Source: Psychrobacter sp. 4Bb
Lineage (GTDB): Bacteria > Pseudomonadota > Gammaproteobacteria > Pseudomonadales > Moraxellaceae
Length of the DNA stretch: 49,556 nt
Direction: 5' to 3'
NCBI RefSeq assembly: GCF_002836735.1
Contig: NZ_PJAS01000064.1
Location: 1 to 49,556 of the forward strand
Part shown: in pieces, positions 19,662 through 27,959 of the stretch
How positions within the stretch are numbered: position 1 is the first letter of the stretch
Layout of the letters: each line of letters starts with the position of its first letter
Program-made: the position numbers and the translations under genes
Notes under the pieces: model-generated
What the model saw: the letters and a program-made list of their open reading frames with translations, nothing else
Databases searched by the model: none
Told to the model about the DNA's origin: nothing

Positions 19662-20753
19662 CTATGTCACATTTGCTAAAGGCTCAACCTGAATGGTCTC
19701 TAGCACTTCTTCTTTGCTAGGCTCTTTTTTATATAAAGGAAAAAAGTCTGAAAGCAGATCATTTTCCGTGAACCAGATATCAGCTACTAACTCTGTATAT
19801 TTTGCTACGTTAACGACGAGTCTATAAGTCTTAAATAGTAACTCTTGCGAGCTAAAGCCTTTTTTATACTCATATAAAGAATCTAAATTGGAGCCAACGC
19901 CGCCACCAAGATGTAGTACTTCATAACGGTTCTCTCGTCCCCAATTACGAGCGACATGAGTGATAAGTTTAGAAGGTTGTAGGTGCGTATAGGCGTTCAG
20001 CGTGCCACCAAGGTGGAACTGCATAATGCCAGACTCTTGGCAGAGCGTATATATAGAAGACCCAATCGCTTTATCGTCTTGATAGGCAGTTATTAACAGT
20101 ATTTTTTCTTGAAGGTTTTCAAGCAAATTAAAGAAATAATCATCATCAAAGAAGTAATAATTACTGGCCTTGACGTGTCGCATTGTCTCTTTATAAATGT
20201 CTGAAAACACCATGGCGTTCTGTCGGGTCAAGAACTCTGTTTTTGTCACGACATCCATTTTCATGGCTTTTTTGATACCGCGGCGATGTCGATTTTGTGT
20301 CTCGCTCCAATGCTCTTCTTCTGACTTACTTAAATCAGACATCAAGGTCAGCCCGTGAGTCAGTGCTTTGCCAACTGTGGGTATCCATTCTTTATTAATA
20401 ATCGGATGCAACCGCATAAACAAAGACACGCAGCCTCTCTCGCAAAGAAAAGCCCTTATCTCATCTAGTACGATGTCTAACTCGGCATCAGTGAGGGTTT
20501 TGTCCATCAACGGGCCACCGTAACCATAAGTGGAAGTAGCATCCCAATGCTCTGAGTCAATGTCTCTAATTATAATGGGTAACAATACTTCTTTATTTTT
20601 ATAGTGGGCGATGATGCCTTGAGGCTTGCCCTTGTCGATGACAGCTGAGGCCGCAATCCAACCAGATAAGTGGTATATATCAAAATGATGATTTGATACC
20701 TTCTTATCCCACTCAGCATCTATCGCTATGTAATCAACTTGTACTGTATCCAC
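19662..20753 (-). CDS. GNAT / FemAB-like acyltransferase
   Basis: The 363-residue protein resembles the double-GNAT (FemAB/Acetyltransf_6) group: an N-terminal half with STYGYGGPLMD and LFMRLHPI, then a second half with NRHRRGIKKAMKMDVV, AIGSSIYTLCQESGIMQFHLGGT and a helix before EVLHLGGGVGSNLDSLYEYKKGF. These proteins transfer aminoacyl or acyl groups in peptidoglycan or polysaccharide synthesis; the substrate here is unknown. The start is a GTG with a strong ribosome site GAGGGAG seven bases upstream. It lies between two near-identical terminators in inverted orientation. Confidence 0.82.
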   Translation of the reverse strand: MDTVQVDYIAIDAEWDKKVSNHHFDIYHLSGWIAASAVIDKGKPQGIIAHYKNKEVLLPIIIRDIDSEHWDATSTYGYGGPLMDKTLTDAELDIVLDEIRAFLCERGCVSLFMRLHPIINKEWIPTVGKALTHGLTLMSDLSKSEEEHWSETQNRHRRGIKKAMKMDVVTKTEFLTRQNAMVFSDIYKETMRHVKASNYYFFDDDYFFNLLENLQEKILLITAYQDDKAIGSSIYTLCQESGIMQFHLGGTLNAYTHLQPSKLITHVARNWGRENRYEVLHLGGGVGSNLDSLYEYKKGFSSQELLFKTYRLVVNVAKYTELVADIWFTENDLLSDFFPLYKKEPSKEEVLETIQVEPLANVT

Positions 20754-20902
20754 GTTGCTGCTCCCTCAGTGTTGCGTTATATATTCGTAAATCCGTATAT
20801 ACGAATATAACAACAAATTATGAAGCCTTCAAGTACATAAAAACCTTTTATGTAAAATAATGAATATATTATTAGAGCGTAGAAGAATCTATAGGAAATA
20901 AA

Positions 20903-20943
20903 AAAGCAGCCTGCCTCTATAAATGAGGGTAGGCTGCTTTTCT
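20903..20943 (-). terminator. Terminator of yceI-like gene (copy 2 of a repeated terminator)
   Basis: AGCAGCCT (20905-20912) pairs with AGGCTGCT (20931-20938) with inner CCTC/GAGG. On minus it ends in a T-tract. Read on minus, its 34-base core differs from the plus-strand core at 19554-19587 at only two positions. Confidence 0.9.
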
Positions 20944-20977
20944 CGTTTTTGTCGAAAGCTATTAGAGAGCTATAAGC

Positions 20978-21568
20978 TTACTTTGATTTTTTTTCTACTA
21001 GCTCGCCATCGATTTGGATAGGAACATTGGTCGTAATACCAGCAGAGTAGGCTGTCATACCATAAGCTGCACGGTCTATAGTGCCAGTAGCACGGAAGCC
21101 AACGACTGGCTCTTTGGTCAGAGGGCTATTAGCGATTTTGTTTAACGTGACATCTAGGGTTAGTGGCTTGGTTTGACCCAGTAAAGTAAAGTCCCCAGTT
21201 ACTTTTGCTTGCTGCGGATTTACAAAATTAACCTGAGTAGATTTAAAGCTCATAGTAGGGTATTTTTTAACGTTAAAGAACTCTTCCGTTTTTAAATGTT
21301 TGTCACGGGCAGCCCAAGCAGTATCGATACTGTCTGTATCAATGACAAAGTTCAGCTGGGTTTGGTTAGGGTTCTTTAGATCAAATTTAACGGTACCGTC
21401 TACATCGCTAAAGTGTCCCATGACCGTAGAAAATCCCATGTGATCAACTGAGAAACCGACACGAGTGTGAGAGTTATCTAGTTGCCACTGAGTCGGCAGT
21501 GCAGCGCTTGCCATGGTAGTGATAGAAAGTATTGAGCTGATCAATAGGGCTTTTGTAGTGGTTTTCAT
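20978..21568 (-). CDS. YceI family periplasmic protein
   Basis: A signal peptide (residues about 1-22, ending at MASAALPTQW) precedes a lipocalin-like YceI domain: WQLDNSHTRVGFSVDHMGFSTV, then FDLKNPNQTQL, HLKTEEFFNVKKYPTMSFKS and FRATGTIDRAAYGM. YceI proteins bind isoprenoid-type lipids and are exported. At 196 residues it is typical. Ribosome site AAGGA precedes the ATG. In many bacteria yceI is next to a cytochrome b561; none is here. Confidence 0.93.
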   Translation of the reverse strand: MKTTTKALLISSILSITTMASAALPTQWQLDNSHTRVGFSVDHMGFSTVMGHFSDVDGTVKFDLKNPNQTQLNFVIDTDSIDTAWAARDKHLKTEEFFNVKKYPTMSFKSTQVNFVNPQQAKVTGDFTLLGQTKPLTLDVTLNKIANSPLTKEPVVGFRATGTIDRAAYGMTAYSAGITTNVPIQIDGELVEKKSK

Positions 21569-21808
21569 TGAATAGTCCTTACATAGTATTAGGGTATTGG
21601 TGCTCGCCGATGAACAAAGAAGAAAACATTTTTTGTAAAAAATGAGTAAATATATTGTAGCTATGTGTCCTAGAGTTGCGATAAATAAATAGCGCAGCCA
21701 ACCTATATTTGGTTAGATTAACTACATATAAAAATGTAATTGATTAATATATCTAACCAAAACATTGTACTGGGTTAACTCATACATCTCAACACTATTT
21801 CTCTATTA

Positions 21809-21836
21809 TTGACAACTTATCACATATCTCTATCAC
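21809..21836 (+). promoter_or_regulatory. Candidate promoter of the rpmE2 leader
   Basis: A perfect -35 TTGACA (21809-21814), a 16-base spacer and TATCAC (21831-21836) as a partial -10. It would start a transcript near 21843, about 230 bases before rpmE2. Confidence 0.45.
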
Positions 21837-21842
21837 AACTGC

Positions 21843-22070
21843 TCCTTGCGTCTTACGTCAAAAACCGTTAAAATCGCGGTTTAATTTTCCCGCTGGGGAA
21901 AGGCTAAGCGAACAGAAGGGTGGTGTTGGGTGCTGGAATAAGCCAGTGACGCAGTTGCCATACTTGTAATGTCCTTAGTGCCTCAGTTACGTATGTCATT
22001 ATTTGTTTGATACATCATCGATGGTGTTGTATTTAGACGTTGTACATACATCGGACCTAGAGAGTATATT
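21843..22070 (+). promoter_or_regulatory. Structured leader upstream of rpmE2
   Basis: The 502-base gap upstream of rpmE2 has no gene, but its right half contains closely packed hairpins: AAACCG/CGGTTT (21862-21867, 21877-21882) and TTTCCC/GGGAAA with a gctg loop (21886-21891, 21896-21901). An imperfect palindrome (8 of 11) spans 22010-22032. Autoregulatory leaders are known for L31 genes in some bacteria, and Zur often controls type B copies. Neither is shown here. Confidence 0.4.
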
Positions 22071-22349
22071 ATGCGTAAAGATATCCATCCTAATTACCAA
22101 GAAGTTTTGTTCCACGACACTAACGCTGACGTGTTCTTTTTGACTCGCTCAACTGCTAAGACTAAAGCGACTCGTGAATACGAAGGTAAAGAATACCCAT
22201 ACTACCCACTTGATATCTCAAGTGCGTCGCATCCATTCTATACTGGTGAGCAACGTAAAACTTCTACTGAAGGTCGTGTTGCAAGCTTCAACAAACGCTT
22301 TGGCGCATTTGGTGGCCGTAGCAAGAAAGCTGCAGACGCTGCTGAATAA
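22071..22349 (+). CDS. rpmE2: 50S ribosomal protein L31 type B
   Basis: The 92-residue protein begins [16 protein letters not shown] and contains [19 protein letters not shown] and FNKRFGAFG, as in L31 type B. It has no cysteines, so it is the zinc-free form that usually replaces the zinc-binding L31 when zinc is short. The C-terminus is basic and alanine-rich. Ribosome site GAGAG lies upstream. A long perfect hairpin terminator follows. Confidence 0.96.
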   Translation: MRKDIHPNYQEVLFHDTNADVFFLTRSTAKTKATREYEGKEYPYYPLDISSASHPFYTGEQRKTSTEGRVASFNKRFGAFGGRSKKAADAAE

Positions 22350-22377
22350 TTTGCACTTATGGTGTAAATATATTTCG

Positions 22378-22425
22378 TTAAGCAATAAAAAACCGCTGAT
22401 TATTCAGCGGTTTTTTATTGCTTAA
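22378..22425. terminator. Terminator with a 22-base perfect stem
   Basis: Core arms AGCAATAAAAAACCGCTGA (22381-22399) and its exact complement (22404-22422) are extended three bases outwards on both sides; the loop is TTAT. A six-base T-run lies within the 3' arm and a second T-run follows. It ends rpmE2 and, read on minus, the SGNH hydrolase. Confidence 0.93.
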
Positions 22426-22460
22426 TTTTTTATGATCTAAAAATAAAGCTAACAGTCTAT

Positions 22461-23321
22461 TTAGCGCTCAAACTCAGTAGTAGATGAGTCCAATAACTGA
22501 ATAGAATCTAGTAACTGAATAATGGTTTCTACGATTTGCTGCGCCCAATAGCCGTACATCAGACTGCTAGGATGAAAGCCATCACTGGCAAACATCACAT
22601 TGATATCGATAGCCGAGCCATTTGCATGCTCCTCTAGCATCCGTGTAAAGTCGGTTGCCATATACGTAACACCAGCATGAGCCGCACAAACCTGCTGTAA
22701 TATCTCATCCAGTACCGATGCTTTTGCACCCACAAAGTTATTGAGCGGGGCAGGGATTGCAGGCATTTGCGCCATCGGCGGCAAACTTAAAAAAACCAAT
22801 TCTCGTACGCCAAATTTACGCTGTGCGATATTGATAATGTCTTCAATTTGCTGTTGCCACTTATGCACAGAGACATTGGACGTCGTGTCATTGACCCCTA
22901 CGCTTAGCAACATCACATCAATAGACTGCTCAGGAGCCGGTAGGACATATAACCTGCGTAGAATATCAAAGCTGGTATGACCTGTTGTCGCTTGCAATGA
23001 CCAATTGAGTCGAGCAAAGTTTGCTTGGATAGTTTCGTTTTGTTCCAGTATCGGGATGAGCTTACCGACCAACGCTTCTTGTTGCGTTTGGCTACCCACG
23101 CCTGCTGCTGCCGAATCACCGACGACCATGAGGTTAAATGTCTTAGCGTCTCGCGTTGATACTTCATCATTCGCTTGAGGCAGCTCAATTACGCCGTGCC
23201 TTTCACCATGTGGTTCAGGCAAGCGAACCGTATCACGCTTGATTTTGCGACCTTGATAGAGGTAGACAGGGGCAAGTAAAACGTCCTTTGCGACCGATGT
23301 TAGTTTGCTAGTATCTACCAT
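22461..23321 (-). CDS. SGNH/GDSL-family hydrolase coupled to nadV
   Basis: Block I is VVGDSAAAGVGS with the nucleophile S70, block III is SVGVND, and block V is SDGFHPSS near residue 250, the Asp-His pair. This is a complete SGNH esterase-type active site. No signal peptide is evident, although residues 5-25 are mildly hydrophobic. The start ATG overlaps the nadV stop as ATGGTAG, so translation is coupled. That suggests a part in NAD or acyl metabolism with the upstream genes, which is inference. The C-terminus holds a tandem IQLLDS repeat. Confidence 0.87.
   Translation of the reverse strand: MVDTSKLTSVAKDVLLAPVYLYQGRKIKRDTVRLPEPHGERHGVIELPQANDEVSTRDAKTFNLMVVGDSAAAGVGSQTQQEALVGKLIPILEQNETIQANFARLNWSLQATTGHTSFDILRRLYVLPAPEQSIDVMLLSVGVNDTTSNVSVHKWQQQIEDIINIAQRKFGVRELVFLSLPPMAQMPAIPAPLNNFVGAKASVLDEILQQVCAAHAGVTYMATDFTRMLEEHANGSAIDINVMFASDGFHPSSLMYGYWAQQIVETIIQLLDSIQLLDSSTTEFER
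22486..22521. repeat. 18-bp tandem duplication inside the SGNH hydrolase gene
   Basis: Two copies (22486-22503 and 22504-22521) agree at 15 of 18 bases and encode IQLLDS twice near the protein end. A recent small in-frame duplication is likely. Confidence 0.75.
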
Positions 23322-24712
23322 CCTGCACGTTCCCTAATAGTCGTAAGACTGTCTTCAATTAACAATTTACCATCGACGTAGACATCATGTAATAGATTGT
23401 CAGTTGGGTCGCTCATCTGATTTTCTTTGACGGTTGTTAGCTGGCCGCTGTCGTCTTTTACCAGTGCCAATCGTCCTTTTTTTGAGCGCTTAGAGCGGCT
23501 GGTCACAGGGTCTTTGTAGATATCTTTCCATGTCCCATTTATAGAGATAGCACTGGCTTTCATTGCCCAACTCATGGTGTCACGATTGACTTGCTGTAAT
23601 AGCCCGCCACCCATACCGAAGGTGACATTGTCTGCGCTAAATCCTGCTTTTAGTATCACATCAATAATCTTACTCAAGCTCTGCGGACTGATGCCATCGC
23701 CTTGAATGACACGCACATAATCTGGCAAGACCTTATAGCCTTTACTATTAGTGGTTGTGCCAAACTTCACTGCTAAGCGCTCTAATGCCTCACGAACCAC
23801 TTTAGCAGGGTCGCCGCTGTCAGGTCTGATGACCAAGGTGCCACCCATATTTTTGACATCGTCTTTTAGGCTGCCACCCCAAATATTATCAATGGCATTC
23901 CACAAATCATAGCTGTCAGACACCACTGAAAAGCTTTTGCCTGTGCCACCGAACTGCTCAATCATATTGGCAAAGGCCTCTGTCTCACCATCGCGGCCCC
24001 AGGCGGTCATGGTGCTGTGCTCAGCTGCAGGGATAGAAAATGCAGGCATGTCTTTATCCATTTGATACCAACGACTGGCAGCGACCAATGCCGTCATCGA
24101 ATCAGTACCTGCAAAATTCACCAAGTGCGCTAAGCTACCGAGCGCGACGGATTCTTGGCTAGAAGCACCGCGCGAGCCAAAATCATGCAGTCGAAAAGTG
24201 AGCGAATCGATATTGTCCGCTGACTTCTCTAAGGCTTTACGAATGATGCCTTTGCAATAATGAGAGACGCTAGCGACGGTGGATGGATACCAAATAGCGC
24301 GTAGTAGCGCTGTTTCGATATAGCTGGGTAGCCAGTAAAACTCAGGATCGGTGTTGATCACTTGGCAGACTACATTGGACACAGGCACGATACTGCCTTC
24401 GGGCACGGCTTGGATACGCAATGGCAAGTAGCCGTCGTGTTTTTCGATCAAATGCTCCCAACCAGCACGATTGAAGGTTAGGCCATGCGCTTGAATCACC
24501 TTTTCGGCTTCATCGATATCTTGATGAGTAATAGGAGTGCTTAAGTACTCTTTGATAAAGGCTTGTAGACCAAAGAACACCACATCGTAGTCGCCCTTGC
24601 GCGCCTCAATGTAGCTTGACAGATATTCACTACCGCTCGGGTATTGCACCCAGTGTGAAGTCTTATAGCTGTCGCTATTTAAGATTAAGTTGTTTAGATT
24701 GCTGGTATACAT
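23315..24712 (-). CDS. nadV: Nicotinamide phosphoribosyltransferase
   Basis: NadV joins nicotinamide to phosphoribosyl pyrophosphate to make NMN, the first step of the two-step NAD salvage route. The 465-residue protein matches the NAMPT-like family: YKTSHWVQYPSGSEYLSSY at the N-terminus, HDFGSRGASSQESVALG, DSYDLWNAI, IRPDSGDPA, IQGDGIS and FGMGGGLLQQVNRDT. ATG 24712 is used because GGAG lies seven bases before it; GTG 24715 is too close. It follows the nadM/Nudix gene after 183 bases and overlaps the SGNH gene. No NrtR or other regulator gene is present. Confidence 0.95.
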   Translation of the reverse strand: MYTSNLNNLILNSDSYKTSHWVQYPSGSEYLSSYIEARKGDYDVVFFGLQAFIKEYLSTPITHQDIDEAEKVIQAHGLTFNRAGWEHLIEKHDGYLPLRIQAVPEGSIVPVSNVVCQVINTDPEFYWLPSYIETALLRAIWYPSTVASVSHYCKGIIRKALEKSADNIDSLTFRLHDFGSRGASSQESVALGSLAHLVNFAGTDSMTALVAASRWYQMDKDMPAFSIPAAEHSTMTAWGRDGETEAFANMIEQFGGTGKSFSVVSDSYDLWNAIDNIWGGSLKDDVKNMGGTLVIRPDSGDPAKVVREALERLAVKFGTTTNSKGYKVLPDYVRVIQGDGISPQSLSKIIDVILKAGFSADNVTFGMGGGLLQQVNRDTMSWAMKASAISINGTWKDIYKDPVTSRSKRSKKGRLALVKDDSGQLTTVKENQMSDPTDNLLHDVYVDGKLLIEDSLTTIRERAGW

Positions 24713-24895
24713 CACAGAACTCCTCTGCTTTGAAATGCCGCAGCTGCTTTAATGAAAAAGCAGTGGCGGCGGTTGATTGCCGTCTATCGGCGTTGGTATC
24801 AAGTTATTAGTGAGATATTTAGTGATAACTGTTTTGATAATAATTTGCTCAAGTAGCTATTAGAAAAAGCTACTAGAAAAGCGATTAGCAGCGAA

Positions 24896-25963
24896 CTATA
24901 AGCCAACCATTTTAGTAATAATCGCATAGTGATCTTCAAACATCATCTTCGCATCGAGCTCAGCCAATGGTAACCAAAATGCTTTGGTCGCATCGTCGCC
25001 ACCTTTTACTTTTGGCAGACCTTTTGGATCGTTTTTGAGCTGAAAATAAAACGCTTGAGTAATGGTGCGACCACGCGCTGAGCGATATGGATCGTCAAAG
25101 GTATGTTGGCTATGGCAGGAGCCGCGCAATACTGGCTCAGGCACTTTGAGGCGAGTTTCTTCGCGTAGCTCACGGATACAAGCATCAAACAGCGTCTCTT
25201 TTGGATTCAAAAATCCACCCGGCAGCGCCCACAGTCCACGTCCTGGCATACTGCGTCGCTCAACCAGTAGGATGTGCCCCGACTGTACGATCAATGCATC
25301 GGCTGTCATAAAGGTCGGCGGGTACGGTGCTGATTCCCACTGTCTTTTGTATTTATCGATGAAGTCTGCTTCTTCATGCAGTTGATGATAATCGTCAGTT
25401 TGTTTGAATGCATCGAGGACGTTGCGCGTAGACTCAGGCGTACGCTCAGGTGTTGGCGTAGCACCCATCAGATAGCTGTCACGAATCGGCGTGGCTGATA
25501 AGTTATGATAATTGGGCACTGACACAGAGTCCCAGTTGGGGAACAGTGACAGATAGTACGATGAGCTGTCTTTTGAATGACCAATCAAGCCAATATCCGT
25601 CTGCAAGTCGCCAGTGACAGATTTTACGCCTGCCTGCACATACTGTAGCCAGCGGGTGTCATTGTAGAGTGCATCATCTAAGCCAACACAGTGAATACGT
25701 GCGGCTTCTTCTTCAGAGTAGGCACCTTTAATCATTGCGGCACGCTCAGCGACGCTAAACGGATTGCGTAAGCTACGTGGCAAGTTGGCTGAGCCGATCA
25801 GCATAATTACTTCGTCTGAGCGTTTTAGTGCCTCATCGATGACGGCTTTGTGCCCAGCATGAAACGGCTGAAAGCGACCGATAAAGACTAGATAACGGTA
25901 GTGTTTACTGCTTTTCTGATCTAGGTTTTGCTTATCTGACTGTTGCTCTGATAATTCACTCAT
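24896..25963 (-). CDS. Bifunctional nicotinamide-nucleotide adenylyltransferase / Nudix hydrolase
   Basis: The N-terminal domain is a NadM-type adenylyltransferase: GRFQPFHAGHK with H35 and H38 (HxGH), then GSANLPRSLRNPFSVAER and the ISSTxxR-like ATPIRDS. It makes NAD from NMN and ATP. The C-terminal domain carries a complete Nudix box (GGFLNPKETLFDACIRELRE and EETRL, near residues 236-262), as in the NadM-NudV fusions that hydrolyse ADP-ribose. ATG 25963 has AGGAAG nine bases upstream; a TTG at 25972 is less likely. Together with nadV it forms a salvage operon. Confidence 0.94.
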   Translation of the reverse strand: MSELSEQQSDKQNLDQKSSKHYRYLVFIGRFQPFHAGHKAVIDEALKRSDEVIMLIGSANLPRSLRNPFSVAERAAMIKGAYSEEEAARIHCVGLDDALYNDTRWLQYVQAGVKSVTGDLQTDIGLIGHSKDSSSYYLSLFPNWDSVSVPNYHNLSATPIRDSYLMGATPTPERTPESTRNVLDAFKQTDDYHQLHEEADFIDKYKRQWESAPYPPTFMTADALIVQSGHILLVERRSMPGRGLWALPGGFLNPKETLFDACIRELREETRLKVPEPVLRGSCHSQHTFDDPYRSARGRTITQAFYFQLKNDPKGLPKVKGGDDATKAFWLPLAELDAKMMFEDHYAIITKMVGL

Positions 25964-26074
25964 AGACGCCAACTTCCTACGACTTATTTTTATTGATTAA
26001 AAATTAATGACGCTAATACTGACACAGCCCATGACTTTCTGACAAGTATAAAGATGTTTTGTTGGATCTGTTAG

Positions 26075-26374
26075 CTAGGTTGCATTTAGATAGATGAGTG
26101 TATTTCCTATAAGGAACAGGGTAATAAATAAAATAATTATGGCAATATATATTGAGAAGTAGCACTTAAAAGTATTTGCTTCTTTGGGCGTTAGGTCGCT
26201 TTTATGATCCGCATAAAAGATTATGTGATATGAAGGATTATAAAACAGGACGAGTACATAGGGCGCTTTATCGTAACGATTCATTATTTGCTTGGTCATA
26301 GTAAAGTAGTACTGATAGACAATTGCCATAGCAATAGTTAACACAACAAAGGTCATCAGTATTAAAGTGGTCAT
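26075..26374 (-). CDS. Small two-helix membrane protein, hypothetical
   Basis: A 99-residue protein with hydrophobic segments at about residues 3-22 and 72-94 and a polar, aromatic loop between. No family is recognised. Its ATG overlaps the stop of the upstream alpha/beta hydrolase (TAATG), so it is translationally coupled and probably works with it or is carried along. Charge pattern does not resemble known holins or toxins strongly enough to name one. Confidence 0.65.
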   Translation of the reverse strand: MTTLILMTFVVLTIAMAIVYQYYFTMTKQIMNRYDKAPYVLVLFYNPSYHIIFYADHKSDLTPKEANTFKCYFSIYIAIIILFITLFLIGNTLIYLNAT

Positions 26375-27375
26375 TATTTACCCTGAGTTCTCGCATGCTT
26401 CTCTATCCATGCCGTCACCGTTGGCCAAATCTCTGTAGCAGCATTGCGGCTAACCATAATGCGACTGTGCGTATAGTCATCTAAATCGCCGTTACTAAGC
26501 GAGTACTCTCGAAAGATATTGGTTGAATTGTTAAAGCCATCAAAAAACAAACGACAGCCGCAAGTAGGGGATATGAAGGTATCACCTTTTGCGCTAATAG
26601 AATAAACAGGAATGGTAATCTGTGGCATATGATGACGATAGTCAACAAAACCATCGCCAGTACTTTTCTGCTGATTAATGCTTTCGTTCATTTCGTCTGT
26701 ATTCGTCCTGCCTTTATCAAAATTAGCCTTTTTCAAAAAACTACTTCTAAAGTTTTTACGCAAATTCCAATCGTACCACTGAGTCATCGTATAGTAACTT
26801 TCGTTAAAAGGGCCTACCTTTAATTGCTTAGCGGGTATGAATCCGACCAACCGAGTAACTATCTTGGCCGTAAGGATTTTCGCGTAGCTGGTCGAGTCCT
26901 TTACTGCGCCAAAAGCTTGGCAGGCAAACATACTGATGCTATTGACCTTATCGATATAGCTTGGGTTTTGGACAAGAAACATGGTCAAACCAACACCGCC
27001 ACCACTATGAGTAACGCAGTGCAGGTTATCGATCTTTAATTCTTCAAAGAAATAACGAAAAGTCGCTTCATAGTCGTAAGTGGCGACGGTCTCAAAGTTG
27101 AATTTTTCTTTCGGTAGCGAGCTATCACCATGCCCACGCCATTCCATGATGTAGCAGTGATGACCAAGCCCTGCAAAATATTCAGCGATTTTGAGGCAAG
27201 TTTGCTTGTCAGAAAACGTACCATGCGTCAAAAATATGTTTTGCGGTGTGATGTCAGGCAGGCTGTTTTCTGACGTGTTAGCTATCGTATCTTCTTCTGA
27301 ATTATCAACTACTTTCCAAACGGCAATTTTCTCATCGTCCTTGGTAGTTACTAGGTGCAACGTCCGTGTCATCAT
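26374..27375 (-). CDS. Alpha/beta hydrolase, lipase-like
   Basis: The 333-residue protein has THGTFSDKQTC near residue 45, MEWRGHGDS and the elbow CVTHSGGGVGLTM with its serine, then an acid/histidine region toward DDYTHSRIMVS. The THSGGG elbow is a variant of GxSxG in which the first residue is T. The ATG at 27375 has AGGA eight bases upstream; a TTG at 27393 is not used. Three tandem 16-bp repeats lie 30 bases upstream. Function unknown; an esterase or lipase activity is inferred. Confidence 0.82.
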   Translation of the reverse strand: MMTRTLHLVTTKDDEKIAVWKVVDNSEEDTIANTSENSLPDITPQNIFLTHGTFSDKQTCLKIAEYFAGLGHHCYIMEWRGHGDSSLPKEKFNFETVATYDYEATFRYFFEELKIDNLHCVTHSGGGVGLTMFLVQNPSYIDKVNSISMFACQAFGAVKDSTSYAKILTAKIVTRLVGFIPAKQLKVGPFNESYYTMTQWYDWNLRKNFRSSFLKKANFDKGRTNTDEMNESINQQKSTGDGFVDYRHHMPQITIPVYSISAKGDTFISPTCGCRLFFDGFNNSTNIFREYSLSNGDLDDYTHSRIMVSRNAATEIWPTVTAWIEKHARTQGK

Positions 27376-27404
27376 AAAAATGATCCTATCCAAAAAATAC
27401 TTAA

Positions 27405-27452
27405 TCTTTATACAAGTCGATATTTATACAAGCTGATATTTATACAAGACAA
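27405..27452. repeat. Three tandem 16-bp repeats upstream of the alpha/beta hydrolase
   Basis: Units 27405-27420, 27421-27436 and 27437-27452 share TATTTATACAAG at 11 or more of 12 positions and end in TCGA, CTGA or ACAA. On the coding (minus) strand each holds CTTGTATAAA, which resembles a -10. They lie 30-77 bases before the ATG, that is, in the promoter or leader. Confidence 0.85.
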
Positions 27453-27959
27453 TTAAAAGCTACCATGCTCATAACGCTACTGCGCAAAACCACTCAAATT
27501 ATCAATACTACGTCAAAACCAGCTGACTTGCTCGGACTAGATGTGAACGGTATGGCATATCGAAAACGCTAAGTGCGCTTGATAAATGGTACCGCTGTCT
27601 TTATATAGAGAATAACTTGGCAGCCTACACAATCATTCAGCGTGTTTATCTGTCCTGGTTTAAATATAAAGTTGCTTTGCCACCTGTTAGCATCATTAAA
27701 AAAACCAATGACAACCATTTGCAACGGCCACGGTTCAATTCACAGTAGCGTGGTCGGAATTGATGTGTGATTCAGGTATAATGACTGCTATAGACGGATT
27801 AAACTTTATAATCATGTCGACCAATGTCATACAATAATAAATACCAATCATTGCCAGTCTGCATGTCTTACATAAATCGTAAACATTTTAAAAATCCAAA
27901 TTCACGACACAGTAGCCATAATAGATATAGCGTTTGTGTCATAACGCATAGGAAACATT
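27453..27959. other. Intergenic region upstream of nfuA
   Basis: 507 bases without a gene. TATAAT at 27777-27782 could be the -10 of a rightward promoter with a leader of about 170 bases, but no good -35 is present. No IscR-type site was recognised with confidence. AGGA lies shortly before the nfuA ATG. Confidence 0.4.

Noticed and set aside
19549..20943. Insertion sequence carrying the GNAT gene
   Set aside because: The inverted repeats are functional terminators, no transposase is present and no target duplication was seen, so a mobile element is not called.
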